A stretch of 25,183 nt of DNA from Flavobacteriales bacterium UBA958. GTDB lineage: Bacteria; Bacteroidota; Bacteroidia; Flavobacteriales_D; Crocinitomicaceae. The position numbers and the translations under genes were made by a program. The stretch covers positions 1 to 25,183 of the forward strand of contig DBCM01000031.1 of assembly GCA_002293045.1 (NCBI GenBank), written 5' to 3'. Below the pieces are notes generated by a model. That model saw nothing but the letters and a program-made list of their open reading frames with translations, did no database searches and was not told the DNA's origin. Positions 15,485-22,150 of this stretch are shown here, one piece after another (positions within the stretch are counted from its first letter, which is position 1; the number at the start of each line of letters is the position of its first letter).

Positions 15485-16084
15485 TTACTTCAAATCTTTT
15501 TCTATGCTCGCTTGATTCTCATTCAAAAATCGAATAAAATCCGCGGTTACGTTCATTTTCTCGTTTATAAAATTCAATTGCCCTCCGGCGCCATGAATTA
15601 ATAAGATATCAATGTGATTCTTTTCGCTGTACATTTTCCCGAGGGTTTCAATCTTCTTGGTAATGGCCTCCAATTTCTTGACGGATTCCTCTTCGATTTT
15701 AGCGGCTTGGGTTTGCTGATATTGCATTAATTCTTGCTCCATGATTTGCGCCTTTTGCTGAATCTGCATGATTTCATTTTGCGACAACAAGCCATTTCGT
15801 GCTTTTTCATCATTTCGTCGTACATAATCCTCCAACTCCTTGCCACGACGCTTCATTTCGGATTCAAAGAGTTTTTGTTTTCTGGTAATTACCTGGTCTT
15901 CTTTTTTGTAATAGTCAAAACGTTCTTTCAGACTGTCTTGGTGATAATAGGCAATCACCAAATTTTTATCATAGCGTGTAATCACGGTGGGGTTCTTATC
16001 CGCAGGATTTTGCTTGGTCTCTTTATTGCTGCATGATTGAAGCAACACACCCACCAATACTAAATAAAGTACTCTCATAACCAT
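15485..16084 (-). CDS. OmpH/Skp-like coiled-coil lipoprotein
   Basis: A 199-residue protein with an N-terminal lipobox (LLQSC, Cys18), a short beta region (NLVIAYYHQDSLKERFDYYKK), a long Lys/Glu/Gln-rich coiled coil (about 60-150) and a return strand (HIDILLIHGAGGQLNFINEKMNVTADFIRFLN). This is the layout of the Skp/OmpH periplasmic chaperone family, which guards unfolded outer-membrane proteins, but as a lipoprotein rather than a soluble trimer subunit. Family assignment is by shape and terminal motifs, not by strict residue conservation. The gene lies between a small unknown gene (4 nt away) and DUF4924 (1 nt away). Start could be ATG 16084 or the ATG two codons later at 16078. Confidence 0.8.
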   Translation of the reverse strand: MVMRVLYLVLVGVLLQSCSNKETKQNPADKNPTVITRYDKNLVIAYYHQDSLKERFDYYKKEDQVITRKQKLFESEMKRRGKELEDYVRRNDEKARNGLLSQNEIMQIQQKAQIMEQELMQYQQTQAAKIEEESVKKLEAITKKIETLGKMYSEKNHIDILLIHGAGGQLNFINEKMNVTADFIRFLNENQASIEKDLK

Positions 16085-16088
16085 AAAT

Positions 16089-16322
16089 TTAATGTAAGAA
16101 TTTAGAAGCGTCTTCCCGCATCGAGAAAAAGCGTTGTAAACATGAGGACCAAAATTCCTGAGTTAGCTTGGAATCGAGCAAGGCCAAATCCGGGAGGTCG
16201 CTAACCGGAATTTTAAACAACTGCTCGTAGTGGTCTAAGGTAATCTTTAAAATATACTTTCCGTTATATTCATGAACTTGAACCAAATAATGACTGTGCG
16301 GAATTTCCTTGACTAGACGCAT
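16089..16322 (-). CDS. Small conserved-looking protein of unknown function
   Basis: I do not recognise this 77-residue protein. It starts MRLVKEIPHSHYLVQVHEYNGKY and has a beta-rich N-terminal half (VQVHEYNGKYILKITLDHYEQLFKI) followed by a helical C-terminal half (SKLTQEFWSSCLQRFF). There is no signal peptide or metal motif. The frame is open up to 16379, but the ATG at 16322 is preceded 4 nt earlier by a TATATTTG promoter box, so I place the start there. It is the first gene of a three-gene minus-strand unit with a Skp-like lipoprotein and DUF4924, and its promoter is divergent from the TonB receptor promoter. Confidence 0.65.
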   Translation of the reverse strand: MRLVKEIPHSHYLVQVHEYNGKYILKITLDHYEQLFKIPVSDLPDLALLDSKLTQEFWSSCLQRFFSMREDASKFLH

Positions 16323-16326
16323 GACA

Positions 16327-16334
16327 CAAATATA
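16327..16334 (-). promoter_or_regulatory. -7 promoter box (TATATTTG) for the 77-aa/Skp-like/DUF4924 unit
   Basis: On the minus strand TATATTTG matches TAnnTTTG perfectly and ends 4 nt before the ATG at 16322, predicting a leaderless transcript. No clear TTG was found at the expected -33 spacing, so this rests on the -7 box and position alone. Confidence 0.55.
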
Positions 16335-16393
16335 AAAATATCCCGCGTAGCACTTAAAAAAAGATGAGGCAGATACCATTTTAAAGGTATTTA

Positions 16394-16410
16394 TTTAGAA
16401 TCATTCTAAA
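16394..16410. promoter_or_regulatory. Perfect palindrome of Fur-family form (putative operator)
   Basis: TTTAGAATCATTCTAAA is a perfect inverted repeat with a single central base. Its inner 15 bases have the 7-1-7 form shared by Fur and PerR boxes (core AATnATT). It lies between the divergent promoters of the FecA-like receptor and the 77-aa gene. GGTATT-type half sites flank it: AAGGTATT at 16384-16391 and 16422-16429, AATACC at 16410-16415. The regulator is inferred from shape and from the iron-type receptor gene. Confidence 0.6.
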
Positions 16411-16427
16411 ATACCACTTTCAAGGTA

Positions 16428-16458
16428 TTGAAATTGGTCCCTCTCCGAAGTTACTTTG
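16428..16458 (+). promoter_or_regulatory. Promoter of the FecA-like receptor
   Basis: TTG at 16428-16430 and TTACTTTG at 16451-16458 (one mismatch to TAnnTTTG), 20 nt apart. The expected start of transcription is about 16463, giving a leader of roughly 10 nt before ATG 16474. The -33 box overlaps the second AAGGTATT half site. Confidence 0.6.
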
Positions 16459-16473
16459 CATAAAAAAAAGTTC

Positions 16474-18684
16474 ATGAGATTCTCCATCCTTATTTGTACA
16501 TCTTTTTTGTTCTCCATTCAATTACTTTATGCCCAAGATAGCCTCATCAATGCCATTACAACAGATGTCATTGTACGAAACTACCCTTTGAATAAGATTT
16601 TTCCAGACTCCATTTACGGCATGAACATCGTAGCAGGAAAGAAAATGGAAGTACTTTTTTTGAATGTTAGAGACATGGATTTATCCACAAACAATTACCG
16701 CCAAGTCTTTCGTAAAACCCCTGGAATCTTTGTTTCAGACCATGACGCTTCGGGCTTACAAACAAGCATATCTACCCGCGGATTGAGCGCCAATCGCTCC
16801 TGGGAGTTTAACATGCGACAAAACGGATATGACATCGCTGCCGATCCATCCGGGTATCCAGAGGCCTACTATAGTCCCACCCTCGATGGCGTAGCAAGCA
16901 TAGAAGTATACCGTGGATCCTCTGCACTGCAATATGGCTCTCAATTTGGAGGAATGATCAACTACCAACTGAAGGATCAAATCGGTGAACGCCCACTTAC
17001 TTATGAAGGATCTCACACTGCAGGTTCATTCGGCTTATTCAACAGTTTTAACGCCATAGGTGGGAAACAAGGGGCATGGACCTATTACGGATTTATGCAT
17101 CACCGTCAAGCCCAAGGATTTCGAGCCAACAGCCAATACTTCACAAATACGTATTTTGGAAAACTCGGATATGCATGGAAACAGGGAAAAATCACGCTTG
17201 AATATACCAATAGCTCTTATTTAAACCAACAAGCTGGGGGCCTTCATGACACCATGGCCAGGCAACAAGCAGACACTTCATTGCGCAGCAGAAATTGGTT
17301 TGAATTGCCATGGAAAATGGCCTCGCTTCAATTGAAACATGCCTTTAATAATGGGTTGAATATCCATGCTACGCTGAATTATTTGTACGGTAACCGCAAC
17401 AGTGTGGGTTACATGAAAGCCATTAACGTCGCAGACACGTTCAACACCGCTATAGGTTCGTATAATTTAAGGGATGTTGACAGAGACATTTACCACACCA
17501 TATCCAGTGAAATACGCCTCTCAAAATCTTATAAACTTGGGGGGAAATCTCAGGTAATTAATGCTGGAATACGCTATTGCATGAGCAGTATCAATCGGCT
17601 ACAGAAGGGAATCGGAACCGGCGGAAGCGACTTCGATTTATCCGTAACTGCCGATAACTATGGTCAAGTATATCAACGTGACCTTGATTTACAAACGCAA
17701 AACACTGCGATTTTCATGGAGAATTTATTCAGCATCGGTAAAAAAATAAGCATCATCCCTGGATTTCGTGCGGAAAGCCTTCAATCTTCCATGGAAGGGC
17801 GAACAAATCAAGTGCAGCAAGGGTACCTCCCCGACCTCTCGGCAGATCGATTGATTATATTAGGCGGTCTGAGCACAAGGTATGGCTTCATTAAAAAAAA
17901 TAACCTAAATGCTACCCTGTACGCGAACGCCAATCAAAATTACCGACCAGTTATGTACAGTGAACTTCTTCCTTCTTCAACCACCGAGGTAGTAGATGCC
18001 AATATGACGGATGTAACGGGGTATAGCAGCGAACTTGGAATAAAGGGAAATTATGTGGTGCGTAAAACCGTACTTACCTACGACGTGAATGCCTTTTACA
18101 TACGGTACAACAATAAAGTAGGAACCCTGCAGGTGAGTGGAAACCCGTTCAAAACAAACATAGGAGACTTGGAATCAAAAGGGCTAGAATTTTACACCGA
18201 ACTAAGTTTTTTAAACCCATTCTCCACAGCGTATACGGAGCAACTGAGTTTTTACGTGAGTGGGACGCTGCAGGATGCGCGCTACAAACGGTGGGATAAC
18301 CCGTCGATTGCCGGCAACGAAATCACATCGATCGTGGGTAAAAAAGCAGAATACGCCCCCTCAGAAATTATTCGTGCAGGGTTTGAATATAAATTGGGAA
18401 TCTTTTCTGTGAATTACCAGTTCCAATATACCGCATCCTGTTTCACCGATGCATCCAATACCATCGAACCCAACGCTACCGCTACAATCGGAAGGCTTCC
18501 CGCATATCGAATGCATGACCTTGGAATGAATGTACAGTTATTTGAAAATTACCAATTTAAAGCAGGAGTAAATAACCTATTCAATGAAATAAGTCTAATT
18601 CGCCGCGTGGGTGGATACCCTGGACCTGGAGTACTCACGAATCAAGGGCGTTCAATTTATTTCACCTTAAGCATAAAAATTTAA
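16474..18684 (+). CDS. FecA-type TonB-dependent outer-membrane receptor
   Basis: A 736-residue receptor with signal peptide (residues 1-20, ending LLYAQ). The plug domain (about 50-170) carries FRKTPGIFVSDHDASGLQTSISTRG, then RSWEFNMRQNGYDIAADPSGYPEAYY and a VASIEVYRGSSALQYGSQFGG block, closely resembling ferric-dicitrate receptor FecA plugs. The C-terminal beta-barrel ends with a terminal aromatic strand (SIYFTLSIKI). There is no N-terminal carboxypeptidase-like domain and no room for a FecR-interacting signalling domain, and no fecI/fecR neighbours. A possible TonB box is TDVIVR (30-35). Substrate is probably a ferric chelate; a palindrome upstream suggests control by a Fur-family regulator. 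I chose ATG 16474: the frame opens earlier at a TTG (16456) that is part of the -7 promoter box. A hairpin terminator follows the stop. Confidence 0.92.
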   Translation: MRFSILICTSFLFSIQLLYAQDSLINAITTDVIVRNYPLNKIFPDSIYGMNIVAGKKMEVLFLNVRDMDLSTNNYRQVFRKTPGIFVSDHDASGLQTSISTRGLSANRSWEFNMRQNGYDIAADPSGYPEAYYSPTLDGVASIEVYRGSSALQYGSQFGGMINYQLKDQIGERPLTYEGSHTAGSFGLFNSFNAIGGKQGAWTYYGFMHHRQAQGFRANSQYFTNTYFGKLGYAWKQGKITLEYTNSSYLNQQAGGLHDTMARQQADTSLRSRNWFELPWKMASLQLKHAFNNGLNIHATLNYLYGNRNSVGYMKAINVADTFNTAIGSYNLRDVDRDIYHTISSEIRLSKSYKLGGKSQVINAGIRYCMSSINRLQKGIGTGGSDFDLSVTADNYGQVYQRDLDLQTQNTAIFMENLFSIGKKISIIPGFRAESLQSSMEGRTNQVQQGYLPDLSADRLIILGGLSTRYGFIKKNNLNATLYANANQNYRPVMYSELLPSSTTEVVDANMTDVTGYSSELGIKGNYVVRKTVLTYDVNAFYIRYNNKVGTLQVSGNPFKTNIGDLESKGLEFYTELSFLNPFSTAYTEQLSFYVSGTLQDARYKRWDNPSIAGNEITSIVGKKAEYAPSEIIRAGFEYKLGIFSVNYQFQYTASCFTDASNTIEPNATATIGRLPAYRMHDLGMNVQLFENYQFKAGVNNLFNEISLIRRVGGYPGPGVLTNQGRSIYFTLSIKI

Positions 18685-18700
18685 TAAGAAATGATCAGAA

Positions 18701-18723
18701 TAGTAGGTGCTACTAAATTTTTT
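18701..18723 (+). terminator. Probable intrinsic terminator after the FecA-like gene
   Basis: TAGTAG, loop GTG, CTACTA, then AA and six T. The 6-bp stem is AT-rich and hence weak, but the position 17 nt after the stop and the T tract fit a terminator. Confidence 0.5.
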
Positions 18724-18769
18724 CATAAATTCGGCGTGTAAAACAATTTTTAAACGTGTCTAACCTGTT

Positions 18770-19324
18770 ATGATCAGTATTTTCGTTGCCAAGCTTGACT
18801 TTGGTGTCGACAACGCACAATTGCGTTCGCTCTTTGAGCCCTACGGAAAAGTGAATAAAGCAACCGTAGCTATCGATAAGGAATCTGGTCGCTCTCGCGG
18901 CTTTGGTTTTGTTGAAATGGAGGATGAATCCGAGGGGTTGGCAGCGATTGAAGCCCTCGATGGTTTTTCTATCAATGGCCGAACCATTGCAGTAAAAAAA
19001 GCCGAAGATCGGGGCGACACCCGGAATCAAGGTCCAAGACCTGAGGCTCCTCGAAGAACGGAGGGTTACCAACCAGAAAATAAAAAACCTGCATCGGAAG
19101 GGTTCGTACCTACTCCCTTCGATCCAAATGCAATCGATCCTAGGAAAAAAATAATCCCGAAAGAAAAAGAACGAAAACCGGATGCAGAAGTAGACCGTTC
19201 AAAAAAACCAAAAATGGATGCCTATAAAAAAAGCGGAAAAAAAGACCGTTTTTTTGATGACGATGACGAAGATGATTTATCAGGAAGTTTGTTTTCGTTT
19301 GAGGACGAAGATGACGATGAGTAA
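18770..19324 (+). CDS. RRM-domain RNA-binding protein with long charged tail
   Basis: A 184-residue protein. Residues 1-78 are one RNA recognition motif: RNP2-like ISIFVAKL (2-9), RNP1-like RGFGFVEM (43-50), and the last strand RTIAVKKAE. Residues 80-184 form a low-complexity, probably disordered tail, first Pro/Arg/Lys-rich (about 80-160) and then strongly acidic (DDDDEDDL at 163-170 and EDEDDDE at the end). Single-RRM proteins occur in cyanobacteria and Bacteroidota, where some respond to cold, but the tail here is longer than in the typical short RRM protein. An 85-nt leader region precedes it with no convincing promoter, and a strong terminator follows, so it may be a single-gene unit. 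Confidence 0.9.
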   Translation: MISIFVAKLDFGVDNAQLRSLFEPYGKVNKATVAIDKESGRSRGFGFVEMEDESEGLAAIEALDGFSINGRTIAVKKAEDRGDTRNQGPRPEAPRRTEGYQPENKKPASEGFVPTPFDPNAIDPRKKIIPKEKERKPDAEVDRSKKPKMDAYKKSGKKDRFFDDDDEDDLSGSLFSFEDEDDDE

Positions 19325-19341
19325 ATAACATTCCCAAGCAT

Positions 19342-19370
19342 AAGGCCAATCCATCGATTGGCCTTTTTTT
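19342..19370 (+). terminator. Intrinsic terminator after the RRM gene
   Basis: A 10-bp perfect stem (AAGGCCAATC / GATTGGCCTT) with loop CATC, followed by five more T. It lies 17 nt after the stop and directly abuts the cca promoter box. Confidence 0.9.
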
Positions 19371-19371
19371 G

Positions 19372-19379
19372 TACTTTTG
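19372..19379 (+). promoter_or_regulatory. -7 promoter box (TACTTTTG) for cca
   Basis: Perfect TAnnTTTG match ending 5 nt before ATG 19385, predicting a leaderless or near-leaderless mRNA. No TTG stands at normal -33 spacing; that region is inside the upstream terminator stem. Confidence 0.6.
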
Positions 19380-19384
19380 TATTC

Positions 19385-20809
19385 ATGCCCGAAGCTTATT
19401 CCCACTTTCTTCAACACCCCGTATTTAAAGTCGTATCTGAACTCAGCTCCGCCCAGGACATTCCTGCCTATGTTATTGGCGGCTTCGTGCGAGATAGCCT
19501 CTTGGGACGACCCTGTAAAGATATAGACATAGTGGTGGTGGGAGATGGCCCTGCATTTGCTGCGCAAGTAGCCAACAAACTCAGGGTTAAGAACCTGTCC
19601 ATATATAAACGCTACGGTACCGCTCATTTTCGATACAAAGACTTGGATGTTGAATTTGTTGGGGCACGGAAAGAATCATACACCGAAGACTCCAGAAATC
19701 CTGCCACCGTTCCTGGAACACTGCAAGATGATCAATTACGGCGAGATTTCACGGTAAACGCCTTGGCATTCAACCTGCATCAAACGCAATTTGGCGCGCT
19801 TGAAGATCCCTTTAATGGATTGAAAGATTTGGATCAGGGAATTCTGAGAACCCCACTTGATCCCGTAGTCACCTATTCAGACGACCCCCTGAGAATGATG
19901 CGTGCCATTCGATTTGCAACGCAGCTCAACTTTAGTATTGCTGGTCCTTCGCTTCAAGCCATCCAACAACAACACGAACGAATCTCTATTGTCTCCATGG
20001 AGCGGATTTCCACGGAATTGAATAAAATAGTAATGTCCGAAAAACCTTCTCGGGGATTTTATCTTTTAAAAGCGAGTGGACTTCTACCTCATATCTTCCC
20101 GGAAATGCTCGCACTGAGTGGGATTGAAACGGTCAACGGCCACAGCCATAAAGACAACTTCGACCACACCTTGGAGGTATTAGATAACATTTGCCTTCAT
20201 ACCGATAATCTTTGGCTTCGTTGGGCTGCCTTGATGCACGACATTGCTAAACCGCCAACTAAACGTTACGACCCAAACGTAGGTTGGACTTTTCACGGGC
20301 ATGAAGAATTAGGGGCCCGCATGGTGCCGAAGATATTCAAACGATTAAAACTGCCTTTGGACGGAAAAATGAAATACGTTCAAAAACTCGTACGGCTTCA
20401 TCTTCGCCCGATTGCACTTGTTAAAGGATCCGTTACGGATTCAGCAATTCGAAGATTATTGTCTGAAGCAGGTGACGACATCGATGACCTCATGACGCTC
20501 TGCAGTGCGGATATCACCTCAAAGAACGAATTCAAAGTAAAACGCTATCGAAATAACTATGAGTTGGTAGGTGAAAAGTTAAAGCACGTAGAGGAAAAGG
20601 ATCGCATTCGAAATTTCCAACCTCCAGTCACTGGTGAGTATATCATGTCTTACTACGGGATTGGTCCTTGTGCAGCAATTGGCATAATAAAATCGGCCAT
20701 CAAGGAGGCAATTTTAGAAGGAAAAATCGAAAATACCTTTGAAGATGCATCCAACGAAATGATAGCTCAGGCGAACCAACTTGGACTTGTTCCTGTTTCC
20801 TCTAAATAA
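19385..20809 (+). CDS. cca: CCA-adding tRNA nucleotidyltransferase with HD domain
   Basis: A 474-residue class II nucleotidyltransferase that builds or repairs the 3' CCA of tRNAs. Evidence: GGFVRDSLLGR (32-42) followed by the metal-binding D46-x-D48, RRDFTVNALAF (119-129), DDPLRMMRAIRFA (166-178), and a C-terminal HD phosphohydrolase domain (NFDHTLEVL with H261, MHDIAKP with H285 and D286, then HGHEELGA). CC- or A-adding specialists share these motifs, but the presence of one gene with both parts favours a full CCA enzyme. The tRNA end at 25163 lacks encoded CCA, consistent with a need for it. I chose ATG 19385; the open frame continues upstream to a TTG at 19358 that lies within the terminator hairpin of the RRM gene. 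Confidence 0.95.
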   Translation: MPEAYSHFLQHPVFKVVSELSSAQDIPAYVIGGFVRDSLLGRPCKDIDIVVVGDGPAFAAQVANKLRVKNLSIYKRYGTAHFRYKDLDVEFVGARKESYTEDSRNPATVPGTLQDDQLRRDFTVNALAFNLHQTQFGALEDPFNGLKDLDQGILRTPLDPVVTYSDDPLRMMRAIRFATQLNFSIAGPSLQAIQQQHERISIVSMERISTELNKIVMSEKPSRGFYLLKASGLLPHIFPEMLALSGIETVNGHSHKDNFDHTLEVLDNICLHTDNLWLRWAALMHDIAKPPTKRYDPNVGWTFHGHEELGARMVPKIFKRLKLPLDGKMKYVQKLVRLHLRPIALVKGSVTDSAIRRLLSEAGDDIDDLMTLCSADITSKNEFKVKRYRNNYELVGEKLKHVEEKDRIRNFQPPVTGEYIMSYYGIGPCAAIGIIKSAIKEAILEGKIENTFEDASNEMIAQANQLGLVPVSSK

Positions 20810-20818
20810 ATAACTTTG
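20787..20818 (+). promoter_or_regulatory. Promoter of the pRiA4b-like/methyltransferase pair
   Basis: TTG at 20787-20789 and TAACTTTG at 20811-20818, perfect boxes 21 nt apart. The -33 box lies inside the cca 3' end and the -7 box starts 2 nt after its stop (TAA 20807-20809). Thirteen nt separate the -7 box from ATG 20832. Confidence 0.75.
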
Positions 20819-20831
20819 TAAAAAAAAATAC

Positions 20832-21401
20832 ATGCCCGGTTTAAAATTCAGAGTATTGTTAGATTCAGAGCACAACGACGAAGTTTTTCGCGATGTGCTT
20901 ATTTCTAATGAAAGCAATTTCGAAGCGTTTTATCATGCAATCATGGCGGCTTTTGAGTTTAAGGGTGATCAAATGGCCAGTTTTTATGTATCTGACGATT
21001 CGTGGGATAAAGGTCATGAGATTAACCTCATGGACATGTCCTACGATGATGATGCGCTCGATGCTCCTGCCAATGTCATGAATAAAGCAATTTTGAAAGA
21101 CTTCATAAGTGAGGCGGATCAAAAATTCATCTTAGTATATGATTTTATGCGGATGTGGATTTTTCTAATTGAACTCATTGGTCAAGAATCCGAAAATCCC
21201 GAGGAAGCGCAAACGATTCTAGCCATCGGAAGTGCCCCAAAGGAACATTCCAAGGAAGCCCTCGAAGAAGATTTTTTCGCCAGTGGTGGTGGATCCGAAA
21301 TAGCAGGTGCAGGGGAAGAGGAAGACGATTTTGGATTTAACGATTATGACGATGATTATAACGAAGAAGATTTCACGGATTTCAATGAATACGAATACTA
21401 A
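20832..21401 (+). CDS. pRiA4b ORF-3-like (IS1096 passenger-type) domain protein
   Basis: A 189-residue soluble protein whose first about 120 residues resemble the plasmid pRiA4b ORF-3 / IS1096 TnpR passenger domain: KFRVLLD, SNFEAFYHAIMAAFEFKGDQMASFYVSDDSW with the typical fold order, then EADQKFILVYDFMRMWIFLIEL. Despite the name there is no transposon here; chromosomal Bacteroidota copies are stable genes of unknown function. The last 60 residues are very acidic and Asp/Asn/Tyr-rich (DDFGFNDYDDDYNEEDF), probably disordered. It has its own promoter and its TAA overlaps the methyltransferase ATG by one base (TAATG), so the two are probably made together. Confidence 0.8.
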   Translation: MPGLKFRVLLDSEHNDEVFRDVLISNESNFEAFYHAIMAAFEFKGDQMASFYVSDDSWDKGHEINLMDMSYDDDALDAPANVMNKAILKDFISEADQKFILVYDFMRMWIFLIELIGQESENPEEAQTILAIGSAPKEHSKEALEEDFFASGGGSEIAGAGEEEDDFGFNDYDDDYNEEDFTDFNEYEY

Positions 21402-22105
21402 TGGCAACGCATGATCCAATTGGCTTGGCCATACAAGACTATATAAAGTCAAAAAAACCAGCAGACATTGTCGTAACGGCAGATTTATGCGACGACGATA
21501 TCATTCCTGTGGAAGTGCTTTTTCGAACCTATGATGAAATGCCAACCCTAGAGCAAAAAGCAATGTCTATGTGCTGTGGTAAAATCCTAGACGTTGGCGC
21601 AGGAGCCGGTCCACACAGCATCTACCTAAGTGAGTTAGGGCATGAAATACAAGCCATTGATACCTCTCCGGGTGCAGTAAGCTACTTGAATTCTATGAAC
21701 ATTCCTGCACGTTGTGTGGATGTTAAAGACCTTCAGAATGAAACCTATGACACGCTTTTGTTGCTCATGAATGGGATTGGAATAGCAGGCACTAAAGAGA
21801 AGCTTCCTGATTTTTTATCTCACCTGAAAACACTCTTAAATCCTGGAGGTCAAATTTTGTGCGATTCCTCGGATGTCGCCTTTCTGTATGAAGAAGAAGA
21901 TGGATCGTATTGGATGGATTTAAATGCCGCATATTACGGAAACTTTAAATTTCAACTGCATTACAAGAAGGCATCGACCGAAGTCTTTGAATGGTTGTAT
22001 ATTGATTATGAGAGTCTACATCAAATCGCAAGCTCGGTAGGATTCAAATGTAAACGACTCGAAATCGATGAACATCATTTTTTAGCACAATTATCCTTGC
22101 AATGA
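21401..22105 (+). CDS. Class I SAM-dependent methyltransferase
   Basis: A 234-residue methyltransferase with a clear SAM motif I, KILDVGAGAGPHSIYL (61-76), an acidic residue closing the next strand (IQAIDTSPGA, D87), a motif IV-like LLLLMNGIGIAG and LLNPGGQILCDSSD (motif VI region). The substrate is not recognisable; the weak post-IV region and small size suggest a small molecule or protein rather than rRNA, but this is speculation. It starts one base into the stop of the pRiA4b-like gene. The sucD promoter overlaps its final codons, with the -33 box inside the coding sequence. Confidence 0.85.
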   Translation: MATHDPIGLAIQDYIKSKKPADIVVTADLCDDDIIPVEVLFRTYDEMPTLEQKAMSMCCGKILDVGAGAGPHSIYLSELGHEIQAIDTSPGAVSYLNSMNIPARCVDVKDLQNETYDTLLLLMNGIGIAGTKEKLPDFLSHLKTLLNPGGQILCDSSDVAFLYEEEDGSYWMDLNAAYYGNFKFQLHYKKASTEVFEWLYIDYESLHQIASSVGFKCKRLEIDEHHFLAQLSLQ

Positions 22106-22129
22106 ATTAAAACACAATGTGTATTTTTG
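22097..22129 (+). promoter_or_regulatory. Promoter of sucD
   Basis: TTG at 22097-22099 and TATTTTTG at 22122-22129 (perfect TAnnTTTG), 22 nt apart. The leader before ATG 22151 is about 16 nt. The -33 box lies within the end of the methyltransferase gene. Confidence 0.75.
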
Positions 22130-22150
22130 TGATCAAATAAAAACATAACC

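Noticed and set aside
20832..21401. IS1096/TnpR passenger similarity as a sign of a mobile element
   Set aside because: No transposase, inverted repeats or target duplications are visible, and the gene is embedded in conserved core genes.
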